Assembly (NCBI GenBank): GCA_026419775.2
Contig: JAOPGA020000078.1
Span: forward strand, 62,001 to 126,000
From: Acrasis kona
Lineage: Eukaryota; Heterolobosea; Eutetramitea; Acrasida; Acrasidae
Length of the DNA stretch: 64,000 nucleotides
Direction: 5' to 3'
Below are positions 61,617-64,000 of this stretch, in pieces (the first letter of the stretch is position 1; each line of letters starts with the position of its first letter). Below the pieces are notes generated by a model. That model worked only from the letters and a program-made list of their open reading frames with translations, did not search any database and had not been told where the DNA came from. The position numbers and the translations under genes were made by a program.

Positions 61617-62510
61617 TTAATCACTTTCACTATCTGAGTCACTATCACTTTCCGAATCACTACTCGCATCGTTCAACCCAAATAACTCAATGGGCGCGGC
61701 AATCTGTTGCGCTTGTCTTTGCGGCGCGGCATGATACGCTACCTGTGGAATGGTTGCCGTGCTCGCTACAAACTTGGCTGGACTTGGTGGCTCTGGTTCC
61801 TTCTTCTCCTCTGTCAAACTCTGCTTCATCTTTTCTTCGTAAGCCTTTCTATTCTCTAAAATGAATTGTTAAGTCACGTAAAAAAATGTTTCCTCTTACT
61901 TGGATATAGCAATGATGCAGACCAAACATGAGGTGGTGGATATGGAGGGGACTTGAGGGCAGCTTGATCCATTGAAGGGGCGCTGGTGGTCCCGCTTATT
62001 CGATGGGCATAGGAAGTCACGTCAGTGAGATCTACTTCCTCTAATAATGGTTGAGATTTTAATGTGAACATTAGTTACTTCGTGTATTCATTGCTTTTGT
62101 TGTTTGTGAGGTGTCATGTAGGCTTGTTAAGAGATCAGAGTGAATGTGCTCTAGTGTGGTCGATAGGTTTGAAAGCTGGCTGTTCTTCTCCTCTACTAAC
62201 CGCCTTACGCTACGTATTTTGGATTGAAATTCTTGATGAACAACCACTAATGTTGTCAGCGAATTGAATCTGATAACTTACGTTCTTTTAGTAATAAATG
62301 TAATTCTTTGTCTTTTTCAATCATGACGGCCACAAGAGATGACACTGTATTTTTCTGTGTGTTGATTTGCAAGTCCAATATTTCTAATTGACTACCAGAC
62401 CCTATGTCACTTAATGATTTTGTACTTTTAACAATCTCTCTCAGCAGCTCCGCATATATGGAAGCATAGTCAGCAAGAACTTTATTAATCTTTTGCTTGA
62501 TGCTGCTCAT
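61617..62510 (-). CDS. MED4: Mediator complex subunit 4 (four exons)
   Basis: Exons 62282-62510, 62079-62246, 61900-62040 and 61617-61855 (introns 35, 38 and 44 nt), about 258 residues. The N-terminal half is a coiled coil typical of MED4 (LVAVMIEKDKELHLLLKE, then HQEFQSKIRSVRRLVEEKN). Exon 3 carries the signature DVTSYAHRISGTTSAP followed by Pro-rich YPPPHVWSASLLYP, which identifies the family. The C-terminus is a Ser/Asp-rich acidic tail. MED4 sits in the Middle module of Mediator. All four exons are needed: each internal boundary otherwise runs into stops. Confidence 0.9.
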
Positions 62511-63052
62511 CTAGATTCAATACCAGTTGACTGGTCCAACATTCGCTCGAACGATCCTTTCTGTGGAGTCGGACCTGAAGGAGAATGCTAAGTCAGCTCA
62601 TACGCAGAATTGGACGTTACGTCATCGTATAGCTCATGTTATAAAATAGTTAAATAATTAATAGTTTATTAGTTGGTTACAAGTGTCGGGTAACCAGTTG
62701 CCACTTCCCATCACCATCGTTTTTGTAGTTTGATTTCCTACTACTAGCATTATGGAAAATAAATCTACCTGCTATGTACGTGTTCCTTCTTGTTATCAGT
62801 CTTGTACTTGAAATATGTGATGCAATTCTAACTTTCCCGCGATGCTCCCCAAGTCTGTTTGAATAATAAAGTATTAATTGAGCTTAAGTCCTGATTTCGT
62901 CTCTGCCACCCTCTGATTGTCTTCATGCAATGTGTATCCATTAGAACTTTCATCTTTAGGTTGAGTTCATTGTGGTTGAATGTTCGTTGGTAATTCGTCG
63001 TCTGGTTTTATGATGTCCCTGAGATGTGATTTGTATTATTAGTTTGAAACAA
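62511..63052. other. Intergenic region with a possible 30-codon secreted-type ORF
   Basis: 542 bp between MED4 (minus) and the second D123-like gene (plus). A short open frame at 62774-62866 begins MYVFLLVISLVLEICDA, which looks like a signal peptide, and ends next to an aataaa-like string. It is too short to call; the rest shows no feature I can support. Confidence 0.4.
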
Positions 63053-64000
63053 ATGAGTACAACTGAAAGATTCAACTTTGGGGATTTCAGAGTAGAGGAT
63101 TGGTACAAGTTTCTGTCCAACCTCACCTTCCCTACTGAATTCCTACCCTTAACTGTTGGTCAAATTATTTCAATACTGCACAAATATGAGGCGAATCACA
63201 AATTCAAAGCAGTAGATGCCAACACTAGTACCATATTCACAAAGGATGATGATGTGGTATTGAGCAAACTACAAGAGGACCTTCAAGCACTAATGGATAA
63301 TCACCCCAGTGGCACCTCATTTTTTGTTCGCTTGTCTACACGCTCTCCGAAAGATGCATGCTTGAAAACTGAAGAATTCAAAACTACATTAAGAGAAATA
63401 ATTTTGGAGCAGAAAGACAACGTTAATGAATCTTTGGCTGTTATTCTTAGTTTAAATAAACACCTTATTGTTAATTCGTCTCAACAGGCAATCAACATGC
63501 TTTGTGCAAGCGAGCGGGTTTATACTGACCTAACAAGAACTTTGTTGTTTCTAGATGAAAAACATAAGAAGAATTATGATCATGTACTTGAAGAGCAGAG
63601 CCTTGTTTTAAGATTGTTTCATGTCATGTCCACTCCACAATATGAATTTAGAATCTTCGTCAAGAATAATGGAGAGGAATACATTACCACTGCCATTACA
63701 CAGTATTTCAAAACATGTCGGTTTAGTGAAGAAATGTTAACGGAGTCGAACTTGAAACATTTGAAAACTTTAATTGTTAATTCATGCAATCGAGTTCATC
63801 AAATCATGCATCAAAAAACAAGTGAAAATTATGTATTAGATGTAGCCTATGATAAAGAATGTGATACTTTGCATGTAATAGAACTTAACCCCTTCTCAGA
63901 AGCCACCAGCGCTGCTTTGTTCGATTGGAATAAGCCTGAAGACAAGAAGATTTTGCTTGGAGAAGCACCTTTTGAATTTAGAGTTCTTTTGGAGAATGTC
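63053..64000 (+). CDS. D123/CDC123-like protein, copy 2 (3' end outside the window)
   Basis: The frame opens at the ATG at 63053 and runs open for 316 codons to the window end, so the C-terminus is missing. D123 signatures: FFVRLSTRSPKDA, QYEFRIFV, YITTAITQYF, YVLDVAYD and VIELNPFSEATSAALFDW, then FEFRVLLENV. It is homologous to the protein at 17861-18997 in the same order of motifs but strongly diverged (for example FRIFVKNN versus FRCYINNE). The REF motif before the EFR segment is changed (LRLFHVMSTPQYEFR). It could be an eIF2-assembly chaperone paralogue or a lineage-specific ATP-grasp-like enzyme. Confidence 0.85.
   Translation, partial: MSTTERFNFGDFRVEDWYKFLSNLTFPTEFLPLTVGQIISILHKYEANHKFKAVDANTSTIFTKDDDVVLSKLQEDLQALMDNHPSGTSFFVRLSTRSPKDACLKTEEFKTTLREIILEQKDNVNESLAVILSLNKHLIVNSSQQAINMLCASERVYTDLTRTLLFLDEKHKKNYDHVLEEQSLVLRLFHVMSTPQYEFRIFVKNNGEEYITTAITQYFKTCRFSEEMLTESNLKHLKTLIVNSCNRVHQIMHQKTSENYVLDVAYDKECDTLHVIELNPFSEATSAALFDWNKPEDKKILLGEAPFEFRVLLENV

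Noticed and set aside
1-64000. tRNA, rRNA, CRISPR, transposon or viral insertion
   Set aside because: I looked for T-loop and cloverleaf patterns, regular repeats, transposase or polymerase motifs and terminal repeats, and found none I can support.

Overview
The window is a gene-dense nuclear segment from a unicellular eukaryote. About 38 protein-coding genes lie on both strands, mostly 70-500 bp apart. Many contain GT-AG introns that are uniformly short (about 35-58 nt), often with a ctaac/ctaat-like branch site. The base composition is AT-rich. The gene mix (hybrid serine/threonine-histidine kinase, RGS proteins, Ras-like protein, kinesin, fimbrin, D123 paralogues, RlaP-like nucleotidyltransferase) suits a free-living amoeboid protist. 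I think a heterolobosean (Naegleria/Acrasis type) is the best guess, but this is inference and no marker gene here proves it. I see no rRNA, tRNA, CRISPR array, prophage or transposase gene.

Layout. 0-10.4 kb: a coiled-coil protein, a Maf pyrophosphatase, a divergent P4-like ATPase, a RasGAP-like protein, and a remarkable receptor-like gene that joins a dead alpha/beta-hydrolase ectodomain to seven membrane helices and a cytoplasmic RGS domain. 10.4-16.6 kb: a giant hybrid kinase (Ser/Thr kinase, AAA-type ATPase, GAF, histidine kinase, receiver). 16.7-20 kb: a vWA protein, a D123/CDC123-like protein and an RlaP-like nucleotidyltransferase. 20-33 kb: a full-size ABCB transporter, a kinesin, an O-methyltransferase, PTPA, a small basic/acidic orphan and a SERBP1/HABP4-type ribosome-binding RGG protein with a 15-nt microexon. 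32.8-42.7 kb: an LYR protein, GINS subunit PSF1, a secreted orphan, a PQ-loop transporter, a duplicated PepSY-type membrane protein, an orphan membrane protein, allantoicase and a PH-like/ARM-like protein. 42.7-57.7 kb: a SUV39-type SET methyltransferase, Nse3/MAGE, Atp23, an FSP1/AIFM2-like oxidoreductase, an NTA1-type amidase, fimbrin, an ARID protein, an MRH-type receptor and YIF1. 57.7-64 kb: mitochondrial FabG, a Ras-like pseudo-GTPase, an RGS-START protein, SPT4, MED4 and a second D123-like gene cut by the window end.

Functional threads. Signalling is over-represented: two RGS proteins, a RasGAP-like protein, a Ras-like pseudo-GTPase and the hybrid kinase. Transcription and chromatin genes (SPT4, MED4, SET, ARID), genome maintenance (PSF1, Nse3) and mitochondrial genes (LYR, Atp23, FabG) are interspersed without operon-like clustering.

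Sequence quality. There is one N (6077) and at least one probable homopolymer indel (receiver domain of the hybrid kinase, 10693-10698). The frame junction of the 7TM-RGS gene near 9898-9961 has several possible splice solutions. Gene models given here were spliced by eye and need RNA evidence.
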